The notes below the pieces were generated by a model. That model did not search any database. It was not told the origin of the DNA and saw nothing but the letters and a program-made list of their open reading frames with translations. This document shows, piece after piece, positions 1 through 5,890 of a stretch of 5,890 nt of DNA. Source of the DNA: Bacteroides sp. (GTDB lineage Bacteria > Bacteroidota > Bacteroidia > Bacteroidales > Bacteroidaceae); NCBI GenBank assembly GCA_017556595.1, contig JAFYML010000214.1:1-5890 (forward strand), written 5' to 3'. Each line of letters begins with the position of its first letter. Position 1 is the first letter of the stretch. The translations under genes and the position numbers were made by a program.

Positions 1-339
1 CAAATTGATATGGGACATGCACGCACTTTATTAACGTTGGATGACCCTAAACTACAAGTTAAGCTGTTCGACGAAATCGTGAAGCATGGCTATTCCGTCA
101 GACAAGTGGAAGAATTGGTGAAGCAATATGCCGAAGGCGGAAAACCACAAGAAGGAACTACACCAAAAGCAAAGAAATCATCGAAAGAGTATAACCTATT
201 AAAAAAACAATTAACACAATTCTTCGGAACAAAAGTACAATTCACTTGTACCGAAAATGGAAAGGGAAAGATAAGCATCCCCTTCAATAACGAAGAAGAG
301 TTGGAACGAATCATTGGAATATTTGATTCAATGAAGTAA
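1..339 (+). CDS. parB: ParB chromosome-partitioning protein, C-terminal part (5' truncated by window edge)
   Basis: The frame is open from base 1 (Q-I-D-M-G-H-A-R...), so the ATG at 10 is an internal methionine and the true start lies upstream of the window. The visible part is about 112 residues. It begins with the conserved MGHAR(T/A)L stretch of the ParB DNA-binding domain, whose helices recognise parS sites. It continues through a helical segment (HGYSVRQVEELVK) and a polar Lys/Pro/Thr-rich linker. It ends in a C-terminal dimerisation domain, seen as a YNLLKKQLTQFFGTKV helix and strand, a GKGKISIPF strand, and the EEELERIIGIFD helix. In the known family, ParB is a CTP-dependent clamp that loads at parS near the origin and works with ParA (Soj) in segregation. 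The ATPase, parA, is probably immediately upstream, but this cannot be seen. The stop is 4 bases before the next gene, which suggests co-transcription. The N-terminal CTP-binding motifs lie outside the window. Confidence 0.93.
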   Translation, partial: QIDMGHARTLLTLDDPKLQVKLFDEIVKHGYSVRQVEELVKQYAEGGKPQEGTTPKAKKSSKEYNLLKKQLTQFFGTKVQFTCTENGKGKISIPFNNEEELERIIGIFDSMK

Positions 340-343
340 GTAA

Positions 344-1147
344 ATGAGCAAAAAACAATACATATACAGATTATTCCTATTGCTGATATTAACCTTGATG
401 CAAGGATTTTCCACCGACGCGTATAGCCAAGAACGTTCGCGAGCGGAAGCTAAACGCATGAATCTGTTGGCGGAAGATAGCATCAAGCAAGATTCGATTA
501 CAATGGGGCTAAATACGCAAAACTTAGAATTCAAAACAGATAGTATCGCCGCCGAAAACAAACGCAAACTCATGGAAATGACTACACCACCAAGCATTGA
601 GGTAGAACCAATTCCACAAGATAGTTTGCAAAAAACAATCAACCCGGTTGTATGGAAACCAGATCCTACAAAAGCAACATGGTTGGCTTTGATTATTCCT
701 GGTGGCGGACAAATCTACAACAAGAAATATTGGAAATTACCTATCATCTATGGCGGATTTGCAGGTTGTGCATACGCGCTTACATGGAATGGAAATATGT
801 ATCGCGATTACTCTAATGCCTATAAAGATGCCGTAAACAGCCGATGGGATGCAACTTCCATCACCGACTTAATTCCTGCCGGATACTTGAATCGCGTATC
901 AAAGACACAACTTACCGAGATGATTCGTAAGCGCAAAGATACCTACCGACGATATCGTGACATGAGCATATTTGCATTCATTGGAGTTTATCTCATCTCG
1001 GTTGTGGATGCATACGTAGATGCCGAATTGTCTAATTTTGATATCGGACCAGACTTGAGTATGCGTATTGAGCCGGCTGTTATCAACACATCGGCACCAT
1101 CCATATCAAAGCGAAATGTTGGTGTGCAATGTAGCTTCTGTTTTTAA
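344..1147 (+). CDS. DUF5683 domain-containing protein, exported or membrane-associated, function unknown
   Basis: This 267-residue protein has a clear N-terminal signal sequence: basic MSKKQYIYR, a hydrophobic core at about 10-20, and a plausible signal peptidase I site after AYS (residue 28). Residues 29-105 are polar, low in complexity and probably disordered. The conserved core follows: KATWLALIIPGGGQIYN (110-126), then YWKLPIIYGG (129-138) and a hydrophobic run to about 148. A charged helix (RKRKDTYRRYRD, 195-206) leads into a last hydrophobic segment (about 208-221) and VDAYVDAEL (221-229). The P-G-G-GQ-Y-N pattern resembles the start of small two-helix membrane modules such as TM2. I recognise the architecture as the Bacteroidota family DUF5683, which has no established function. 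The last residues (VGVQCSFCF, ending in Phe) resemble a short terminal beta-strand. The gene starts 4 bases after parB with no Shine-Dalgarno sequence, so translation may be coupled to parB. Family assignment is from memory of the motif and location, not a search. Confidence 0.85.
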   Translation: MSKKQYIYRLFLLLILTLMQGFSTDAYSQERSRAEAKRMNLLAEDSIKQDSITMGLNTQNLEFKTDSIAAENKRKLMEMTTPPSIEVEPIPQDSLQKTINPVVWKPDPTKATWLALIIPGGGQIYNKKYWKLPIIYGGFAGCAYALTWNGNMYRDYSNAYKDAVNSRWDATSITDLIPAGYLNRVSKTQLTEMIRKRKDTYRRYRDMSIFAFIGVYLISVVDAYVDAELSNFDIGPDLSMRIEPAVINTSAPSISKRNVGVQCSFCF

Positions 1148-1152
1148 TGCCT

Positions 1153-1157
1153 AAGGA
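1153..1157 (+). promoter_or_regulatory. Shine-Dalgarno-like ribosome binding site for the transglycosylase gene
   Basis: AAGGA lies within ctAAGGAaaa, 8 bases before the ATG at 1166. It sits in the 18-base gap after the DUF5683 stop. It supports the chosen start, which also gives a sensible signal peptide. It is the only clear Shine-Dalgarno-like motif I see before a gene here; the other visible starts follow A-rich or AT-rich sequence, as is common in Bacteroidota. A chance match in an A-rich gap is possible. Confidence 0.45.
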
Positions 1158-1165
1158 AAACCGAT

Positions 1166-2389
1166 ATGAATAAACTAATCACCCTACTTACAATTATATT
1201 ATGTTGCAATCTTCCTCTCGGAGCACAAGAAAGCGAAGAGATGCCATTGGGAATGACTATGCCTATCGATAGTCTCTTGAATGATTGGAAGACGAAGAAC
1301 AACTTAATATACGACACGGATTGTACGAATTCGGCAGTTATCCCCCAATTCAGCGACTCTGTTTATATAGATAGATTGCAACGCATGCCGACTATCATGG
1401 AGATGCCCTACAACTCCATAGTACGTGAATATATCGACCGTTATGCCGTAAAACTACGCAATCAAGTATCGGTTATGTTGGCCGCTAACAACTTCTATAT
1501 GCCTCTATTCGAAGAGGCGCTTGATGCTTATGACCTACCACTCGAGTTGAAATATCTCCCCATCATTGAATCGGCATTGAAACCAACGGCACGTTCACGA
1601 GCGGGAGCATTAGGATTATGGCAATTCATGCTAAAGACAGGACGACTCTATGGGCTTGAAAGCAATAGCTTGGTAGATGACCGCCTTGACCCAATAAAAG
1701 CAACATGGGCTGCTGCACGATATTTGAGAGAGATGTACGACATTTATCAAGATTGGCATTTAGTTATCGCCGCTTATAATTGCGGTCCAGGCAATGTAAA
1801 TAAAGCTATTCGTCGAGCAGGTGGAGCAACTGATTATTGGAGCATCTACAACTACCTTCCACGCGAAACACGTGGATATGTTCCAGCTTTCATCGCGGCC
1901 AACTATATTATGACCTATTATTGTCATCACAACATCTGCCCGATGAATACAGAAATCATTCCACCTACGGATACGTTACAAATCAGCAAAGAACTTCATC
2001 TACAACAAGTGGCCGATTTATGCGACATTACAATAGATGAACTAAAAAGTTTGAATCCACAATACAAACGAAACATTATTCCTGGCAATACAAAGCCATA
2101 CACTTTGCGATTACCTCAAACAAAGATTTCTACATTCATAGACAATCAAGATACTATTTATAACCATCGTGCAACAGAGCTATTCAAAAATCGCAAAACC
2201 GTCGCCGTAAGCAATAAGATTACGCCAACGGTAGGTAAAGGAACTTTAAGTTACCATACAATACGTAGCGGAGAAACACTCTCGACAATCGCTCAAAGAT
2301 ATGGTGTAAAAGTATCACAATTAAAAGATTGGAATGGCCTATCGAGCAATCGTATCAGAGCTGGTAAGAAATTGAAGATTTACAAATAA
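1166..2389 (+). CDS. mltD: MltD-like lytic murein transglycosylase with SLT domain and C-terminal LysM
   Basis: This 407-residue periplasmic enzyme is predicted to cleave the MurNAc-GlcNAc bond of peptidoglycan, forming 1,6-anhydro ends. A signal peptide covers about residues 1-20 (LITLLTIILCC core, cut after LGA). C13/C14 do not form a proper lipobox, so I do not call a lipoprotein. The lysozyme-like SLT domain spans about 110-250. It holds the catalytic glutamate E135 in YLPIIES, the GALGLWQFM motif (147-155), AAYNCGPGNV (202-211) and LPRETRGYVP (231-240), all characteristic of family 1 (MltD-type) enzymes. Two LysM glycan-binding units follow: a divergent one at about 272-316 and a clear one at 363-406 (YHTIRSGETLSTIAQRYGV...NRIRAGKKLKIY). 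A Lys/Thr-rich linker separates them. Length and domain order look normal for the group. The gene lies 18 bases after the DUF5683 gene and 15 before rel, in the same direction. Cysteines at 206, 253, 258 and 286 could form disulfides after export. Confidence 0.92.
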   Translation: MNKLITLLTIILCCNLPLGAQESEEMPLGMTMPIDSLLNDWKTKNNLIYDTDCTNSAVIPQFSDSVYIDRLQRMPTIMEMPYNSIVREYIDRYAVKLRNQVSVMLAANNFYMPLFEEALDAYDLPLELKYLPIIESALKPTARSRAGALGLWQFMLKTGRLYGLESNSLVDDRLDPIKATWAAARYLREMYDIYQDWHLVIAAYNCGPGNVNKAIRRAGGATDYWSIYNYLPRETRGYVPAFIAANYIMTYYCHHNICPMNTEIIPPTDTLQISKELHLQQVADLCDITIDELKSLNPQYKRNIIPGNTKPYTLRLPQTKISTFIDNQDTIYNHRATELFKNRKTVAVSNKITPTVGKGTLSYHTIRSGETLSTIAQRYGVKVSQLKDWNGLSSNRIRAGKKLKIYK

Positions 2390-2404
2390 AAACTTGAACC
2401 TCTT

Positions 2405-4639
2405 ATGAACGACAGCATAAAAGAAATGAACGAAGAAGCAATGATTGAACAGGAGTTTCAAAGTTTGCTTAACGACTATCTGAAAACCAAACATCGCAAG
2501 CGAGTTGAAATCATTACCAAAGCTTTCAACTTTGCAAACCAAGCGCACAAGGGTATCAGACGCCGTTCGGGAGAACCTTATATCATGCACCCATTGGCTG
2601 TTGCAAAGATTGTTTGCAACGAAATTGGATTGGGTTCTACCTCTATCTGTTCAGCTTTATTGCACGATGTTGTCGAAGATACCGACTATACCGTCGAAGA
2701 TATTGAAAATATTTTCGGCCCAAAGATTGCACAAATTGTAGATGGATTGACTAAAATTTCGGGTGGTATTTTCGGTGATAGAGCCTCTGCACAAGCCGAG
2801 AACTTTAAGAAATTGCTGCTAACCATGAGTGATGACATCCGTGTAATCTTGATTAAGATTGCCGACCGTCTGCACAACATGCGCACATTAGGTTCAATGC
2901 TTCCAAACAAGCAATACAAGATTGCAGGTGAAACATTATATATTTATGCACCTCTTGCCAATCGTTTAGGGTTGTATAAAATAAAAACTGAACTTGAAAA
3001 TTTAAGTTTCAAGTACGAACATCCCGAGAAATATAAGGAGATTGAACAGAAGTTATCAGCTACTGCGGCCGAACGCGAAAAGGTATTTGCCGACTTCACC
3101 GCACCTATCCGTGAGCGTTTGGACAAGATGGGATTGAAATATCGCATTTTAGCACGTGTAAAGTCCATCTACTCTATTTGGAACAAGATGCAGACAAAGC
3201 ATGTCCCATTCGAGGAGGTGTACGACCTGCTTGCCGTCAGAATAATCTTTGAACCTCGCAACAAAGAAGAGGAGCTAAACGATTGCTTCAGCATATATGT
3301 CGCTATTTCTCAGATATACAAGCCACATCCCGACCGTTTGCGCGATTGGGTAAATCATCCCAAAGCGAATGGTTATCAAGCATTGCACGTTACACTGATG
3401 AATCGTAACGGACAATGGATTGAAGTACAAATTCGTAGCGAACGCATGAACGATGTTGCCGAACAAGGATTTGCCGCCCATTGGAAGTATAAAGAAGGAG
3501 GCGGTAGCGAAGATGAAGGCGAATTGGAAAAGTGGTTAAGCACCATCAAGGAGATTCTTGATGACCCACAACCTGACGCAATGGATTTCCTAGATACAAT
3601 TAAGTTGAATCTGTTCGCATCCGAGATTTTTGTCTTCACGCCAAAGGGCGAAATCAAGACTATGCCACAAAATAGTACAGCACTGGACTTTGCGTTTTCA
3701 CTACATACCGACATTGGTAGCCATTGCATTGGTGCGAAAGTAAATCATAAACTTGTGCCCTTGAGCCATAAGCTACAAAGTGGAGACCAAGTAGAGATAT
3801 TAACATCGAAAGCACAACGCATACAACCCGAATGGGAATCGTACGTCACTACAGCCAAAGCGCGTGCAAAGATTGCATCTATCTTACGCAAAGAGCAAAA
3901 AAATCACCAAAAAATGGGCGAAAAGCTCTTGGCAGATTTTCTTGAAAAGGCGGGCTTCAAAATGAATGACGAAAACGTTGAAAAAATCGTCAAACTTCAT
4001 GGCATGAACTCGCCCGAAGAGTTGTTTACAGCTATCAGCTACCACCGCATCACTTTAGGCGAAAGCGAACGAAACTTATTAAAGAACAAGCAATCGACTA
4101 GTTGGAAGAAATTATTATCCTTCCCATTCGTAAGTAAAACGGGCGACAAACAAACTACCGAAACGCAGCCTAAAGAGAAAATCAACACTAAGCAGATTCT
4201 AAAACTTACAGAAAAGAATATAACCCAATATAAAATGGCCACCTGTTGCCATCCTATTCCTGGTGATGATGTTTTGGGTTATATAGACGAATCTGGCGAA
4301 CTTACCATACACAAGCGTCAATGCCCGGTAGCGGCTCGTTTAAAAAGCAGTTATGGTAATCGTATTGTTGCTACTCAATGGGAAACCCGCAAAGAAAAAG
4401 AATTCTTGGTTACCATCTATTTGCGTGGTATCGATAGTGTTGGGCTTTTGAACGAAGTAACTCGCGTCATTTCCCACCAAATGGAAGTGAATATCCGCAA
4501 ACTATCCATTGAATCGAACGATGGTATTTTCGAGGGAAACATCCAACTTTATGTGCACGATGTAGAAGATGTTCGTAGCCTTACGAATGAATTGAAAAAG
4601 ATTAAGAACATCAAGGAAGTGACACGTATTGAGAATTAG
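2405..4639 (+). CDS. rel: RelA/SpoT-family bifunctional (p)ppGpp synthetase/hydrolase
   Basis: This 744-residue cytoplasmic enzyme makes and probably also degrades the stringent-response alarmones ppGpp and pppGpp. All domains of a long Rel are present. The HD hydrolase domain covers about 30-200 with H62, the H87-D88 pair, E91-D92 and IADRLHNMRTL (152-162), so hydrolysis should be active. The synthetase domain covers about 235-365, with RVKSIYSIWNKM (251-262), D274 in YDLLAVRI, NHPKANGYQALH (317-328) and E340 in EVQIR. A TGS domain lies at 405-468, a helical region follows, and then a zinc-finger-like segment with C614, C615, H636 and C640. An ACT domain covers 667-744. RLRD (311-314) sits where bifunctional enzymes usually carry RxKD and synthetase-only RelA carries ExDD. 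I chose the first ATG; M8 and M13 are alternatives, since no Shine-Dalgarno sequence decides it. The stop interlocks with that of the opposing merR-like gene. Confidence 0.96.
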   Translation: MNDSIKEMNEEAMIEQEFQSLLNDYLKTKHRKRVEIITKAFNFANQAHKGIRRRSGEPYIMHPLAVAKIVCNEIGLGSTSICSALLHDVVEDTDYTVEDIENIFGPKIAQIVDGLTKISGGIFGDRASAQAENFKKLLLTMSDDIRVILIKIADRLHNMRTLGSMLPNKQYKIAGETLYIYAPLANRLGLYKIKTELENLSFKYEHPEKYKEIEQKLSATAAEREKVFADFTAPIRERLDKMGLKYRILARVKSIYSIWNKMQTKHVPFEEVYDLLAVRIIFEPRNKEEELNDCFSIYVAISQIYKPHPDRLRDWVNHPKANGYQALHVTLMNRNGQWIEVQIRSERMNDVAEQGFAAHWKYKEGGGSEDEGELEKWLSTIKEILDDPQPDAMDFLDTIKLNLFASEIFVFTPKGEIKTMPQNSTALDFAFSLHTDIGSHCIGAKVNHKLVPLSHKLQSGDQVEILTSKAQRIQPEWESYVTTAKARAKIASILRKEQKNHQKMGEKLLADFLEKAGFKMNDENVEKIVKLHGMNSPEELFTAISYHRITLGESERNLLKNKQSTSWKKLLSFPFVSKTGDKQTTETQPKEKINTKQILKLTEKNITQYKMATCCHPIPGDDVLGYIDESGELTIHKRQCPVAARLKSSYGNRIVATQWETRKEKEFLVTIYLRGIDSVGLLNEVTRVISHQMEVNIRKLSIESNDGIFEGNIQLYVHDVEDVRSLTNELKKIKNIKEVTRIEN

Positions 4640-4657
4640 CTACTAGTGATTTTCAAT
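4628..4657. terminator. Imperfect inverted repeat across the convergent stops (weak terminator candidate)
   Basis: ATTGAGAAT (4628-4636) and ATTTTCAAT (4649-4657) can form a 9-base-pair stem, with one G-U wobble, in the RNA from the + strand. The loop is 12 bases. An outer ACG/CGT (4624-4626 / 4659-4661) could extend it across a T-T mismatch. In RNA from the - strand the wobble becomes an A-C mismatch, so the fold is weaker. No U-tract follows on the + strand and the stem is AU-rich, so this is a poor match to an intrinsic terminator. It is listed because no other candidate terminator is visible between the two converging operons. Confidence 0.2.
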
Positions 4658-5001
4658 TCGTCCACTTGGGTGTATTTAAACGCATCAAGTGCTTGTTTCA
4701 TATCCATCAGCTCTTGACGGATTTGTTTCAGGCGTTCAACAACTTCAAAGTTCTTGTCTGTTTTCTCTTTATTCACAGCCAGGCGGCTTTTTGCACCTTT
4801 CAAGGTCATTCCCTTTTCCTTAACCAGATGGTAGATTAGTTTCAGTAAGTCAATATCCTTTTGGGTATATTGTCTCACCCCTCGACCTGCCTTTCGGGGA
4901 GCCAATTGTTCAAACTCCTTTTCCCAATAACGCAAGGTAGATTCGTTTACGCCTGGCCCCAACATATCCGCCACTTCGTGTATACTATAGTATAGTTTCA
5001 T
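4636..5001 (-). CDS. Small MerR-family transcriptional regulator
   Basis: This 121-residue protein has a MerR-type winged helix-turn-helix at residues 3-75. YYSIHEVADMLG forms the first helices, ESTLRYWEKEF (20-30) is the typical MerR helix pair, the wing carries RGVRQYTQKDI (40-50), and LLKLIYHLVKEKGMTLKGAKSRL completes the domain. A short helical, coiled-coil-like tail (about 84-110, VERLKQIRQELMDMKQAL) should mediate dimerisation. There is no cysteine and no effector-binding domain, so metal or redox sensing of the MerR/SoxR kind is unlikely, and the signal is unknown. It starts 4 bases after the stop of the M23 peptidase gene, so the two are probably co-transcribed. The ATG at 5001 has no Shine-Dalgarno sequence. 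A perfect 14-bp palindrome covers codons 3-7. The stop codon shares bases with the rel stop on the other strand. Targets cannot be deduced. Confidence 0.9.
   Translation of the reverse strand: MKLYYSIHEVADMLGPGVNESTLRYWEKEFEQLAPRKAGRGVRQYTQKDIDLLKLIYHLVKEKGMTLKGAKSRLAVNKEKTDKNFEVVERLKQIRQELMDMKQALDAFKYTQVDELKITSS
4981..4994. repeat. Perfect 14-bp palindrome at the 5' end of the merR-like gene
   Basis: TATACTATAGTATA equals its own reverse complement. It lies 5 to 18 bases inside the merR-like coding region, within codons 3-7 (L-Y-Y-S-I). In mRNA it could form a hairpin with 5 base pairs and a 4-base loop. MerR-family dimers bind dyad-symmetric DNA, so an autoregulatory operator is conceivable. 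However, a 14-bp palindrome is not very improbable by chance in AT-rich DNA of this length, and MerR operators normally sit in promoters. The palindrome is certain; its function is speculative. Confidence 0.35.
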
Positions 5002-5005
5002 AGTT

Positions 5006-5890
5006 CTAATCCATCATTTTACCATGATTTTCAGCCATCTGAATCATGCGGTCATAATCTTCTGCGCTCAAATCTTTGAAATAATAGTTCACCGGATTCA
5101 CTACTCGCCCATCTTTATGTACTTCGTAATGCAAGTGCGGTCCCGAACTCTTTCCTGTATTTCCTACTCCACCTATCACCTCGCCGCGCACCACACGTTT
5201 TCCTCGTTGCGTGCGGAATTCCTTCATGTGTGCATACAACGTTTGATAGCCAAAGCCATGATCTATCACAATGGTATTGCCATATCCTGTTTGCCAACCC
5301 ATTTTCACCACCACACCATCGCCCGTGGCATAGATATCCGTTCCCGTTGGTGCCGAGAAGTCCATACCTTCATGGAAACGAGTAGTACCATAAATAGGGT
5401 CTATACGTGTACCATATCCCGAAGCCATGCGTTTCAAATCCTTATTGGCCACGGGTTGTATAGCAGGGATACACTTCAGCATCTCTTCCTGGTTGCGACA
5501 CATCTCCACCACCTGATCGAACGATGTCGATTGCAGATACAATTGTTTATCCAGCACATCCAGTTTTCGAGTTGTTTCTATCACCATTTCGGCATTGGCC
5601 ATATCTTTCAGGTCATCATAGCGATTAGTTCCTAAGTAACCAGAATTTCGTATTTCGGACGACACAGGTTCGCCTTGAAACACCACGCGATATAGGTTGT
5701 CATCACGCTCGCCTATATCTTGTAGCACTTCCATAGATTGGTTTAATCTGGCCGATAGCAATTTATATTGTGCCAACAAGCGTGCATTTTCTTGACGAAG
5801 CTCTTTTTCAGACGGATAGCCAAAGAGAAGCAACGCAAGCACAAAGCACACCAAACCGACAAAAAACAACCAAAAACCACGACGCAAAAC
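5006..5890 (-). CDS. M23-family zinc metalloendopeptidase, membrane-anchored (N-terminus cut by window edge)
   Basis: The frame stays open to the window edge (294 visible codons). The first possible start in view is a TTG at 5887, which sits right before the membrane segment. Homologues I recall have a few dozen more N-terminal residues, so I treat the gene as 5' truncated. Numbered from that TTG, a transmembrane helix covers about 4-23 (FWLFFVGLVCFVLALLLFG). A coiled coil follows (about 26-60, KELRQENARLLAQYKLLSARLN), then a linker to about 150. The LytM/M23 domain lies at about 156-265: FHEGMD supplies zinc ligands H172 and D176, LYAHM supplies H220, and GPHLHYEV supplies H251 and the ligand H253. 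All catalytic residues are present, so this should be an active peptidase that cuts peptide cross-links in peptidoglycan, not a degenerate EnvC/NlpD-type activator. It is probably inner-membrane anchored, facing the periplasm. It lies 4 bases upstream of the merR-like gene on the same strand. Confidence 0.93.
   Translation of the reverse strand, partial: VLRRGFWLFFVGLVCFVLALLLFGYPSEKELRQENARLLAQYKLLSARLNQSMEVLQDIGERDDNLYRVVFQGEPVSSEIRNSGYLGTNRYDDLKDMANAEMVIETTRKLDVLDKQLYLQSTSFDQVVEMCRNQEEMLKCIPAIQPVANKDLKRMASGYGTRIDPIYGTTRFHEGMDFSAPTGTDIYATGDGVVVKMGWQTGYGNTIVIDHGFGYQTLYAHMKEFRTQRGKRVVRGEVIGGVGNTGKSSGPHLHYEVHKDGRVVNPVNYYFKDLSAEDYDRMIQMAENHGKMMD

Noticed and set aside
949..958. 10-bp palindrome ACGATATCGT in the DUF5683 gene
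   Set aside because: Several palindromes of this length are expected by chance in 5.9 kb, and it lies in coding sequence for the RRYRD helix.
1033..1040. TAATTTTG, a match to the Bacteroidota -7 promoter element TAnnTTTG, about 125 bases before the transglycosylase start
   Set aside because: It is inside the DUF5683 coding region, no proper TTTG-type -33 element lies at the right distance, and single matches to so short a motif are common.
1855..1870. Sequence resembling a ParB-binding parS site (12 of 16 bases match the usual consensus), followed by CGTGG that makes a 6-bp stem TCCACG/CGTGGA
   Set aside because: It encodes the conserved L-P-R-E-T-R-G motif of the transglycosylase, which explains the bases. 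Four mismatches, including in the left arm, make specific ParB binding unlikely.
2992..3014. Perfect 8-bp inverted repeat ACTTGAAA / TTTCAAGT with a 7-base spacer inside rel
   Set aside because: It lies in the conserved ELENLSFKYEH coding stretch, and about one such repeat is expected by chance in AT-rich DNA of this length. No T-tract follows.
5024..5635. A 203-codon open frame on the + strand opposite the M23 peptidase gene
   Set aside because: It is exactly codon-aligned antisense to the M23 gene, so it stays open simply because that gene avoids TTA, CTA and TCA codons there. The His/Ile/Cys/Ser-rich product matches no family I recognise, while the opposite strand encodes a full catalytic M23 domain.
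5885..5887. TTG as the real start codon of the M23 peptidase
   Set aside because: The frame continues to the window edge, and homologues as I recall carry additional N-terminal residues before the membrane helix. Starting here would leave only a very short cytoplasmic tail, so the true start is more likely outside the window.

Overview
This window looks like core chromosome from a member of the order Bacteroidales (Bacteroidota). The basis is the protein sequences, chiefly a Rel enzyme whose wording is close to Bacteroides-type homologues as I remember them, plus the gene order parB - DUF5683 - MltD-like transglycosylase - rel. Start sites are mostly A-rich with no Shine-Dalgarno sequence, as is usual in this phylum. 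I cannot name the genus. I saw no tRNA, rRNA, CRISPR array, insertion sequence, phage gene or other mobile DNA. Nearly every base is coding: the gaps between genes are 4, 18, 15 and 4 bases, and one gene pair overlaps by 4 bases. There is no gene-free stretch in which to look for a hidden element.

Left to right on the + strand: the 3' end of parB (1-339, its start lies outside the window); a secreted or membrane DUF5683 protein (344-1147); a periplasmic MltD-like lytic transglycosylase with LysM repeats (1166-2389); and a long RelA/SpoT-family (p)ppGpp synthetase/hydrolase (2405-4639). The tight spacing suggests one transcript, whose promoter is probably upstream of the window, before parB or its usual partner parA. 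On the - strand, reading toward rel: an M23 zinc endopeptidase with a membrane anchor and coiled coil (5890-5006, N-terminus cut by the window edge), then a small MerR-like regulator (5001-4636). The two groups are convergent, and the rel and merR stop codons interlock.

Together the genes cover chromosome segregation (ParB), cell-wall cutting (MltD-like glycan cleavage, M23 peptide cleavage) and starvation signalling (Rel). Co-regulation of growth, division and wall remodelling is a reasonable inference but the sequence does not prove it. I found no convincing undescribed system. The points most worth a second look are a perfect 14-bp palindrome just inside the merR-like gene, the interlocked convergent stops with an imperfect inverted repeat across them, and an RLRD sequence in Rel where the RxKD/ExDD charge signature normally sits.
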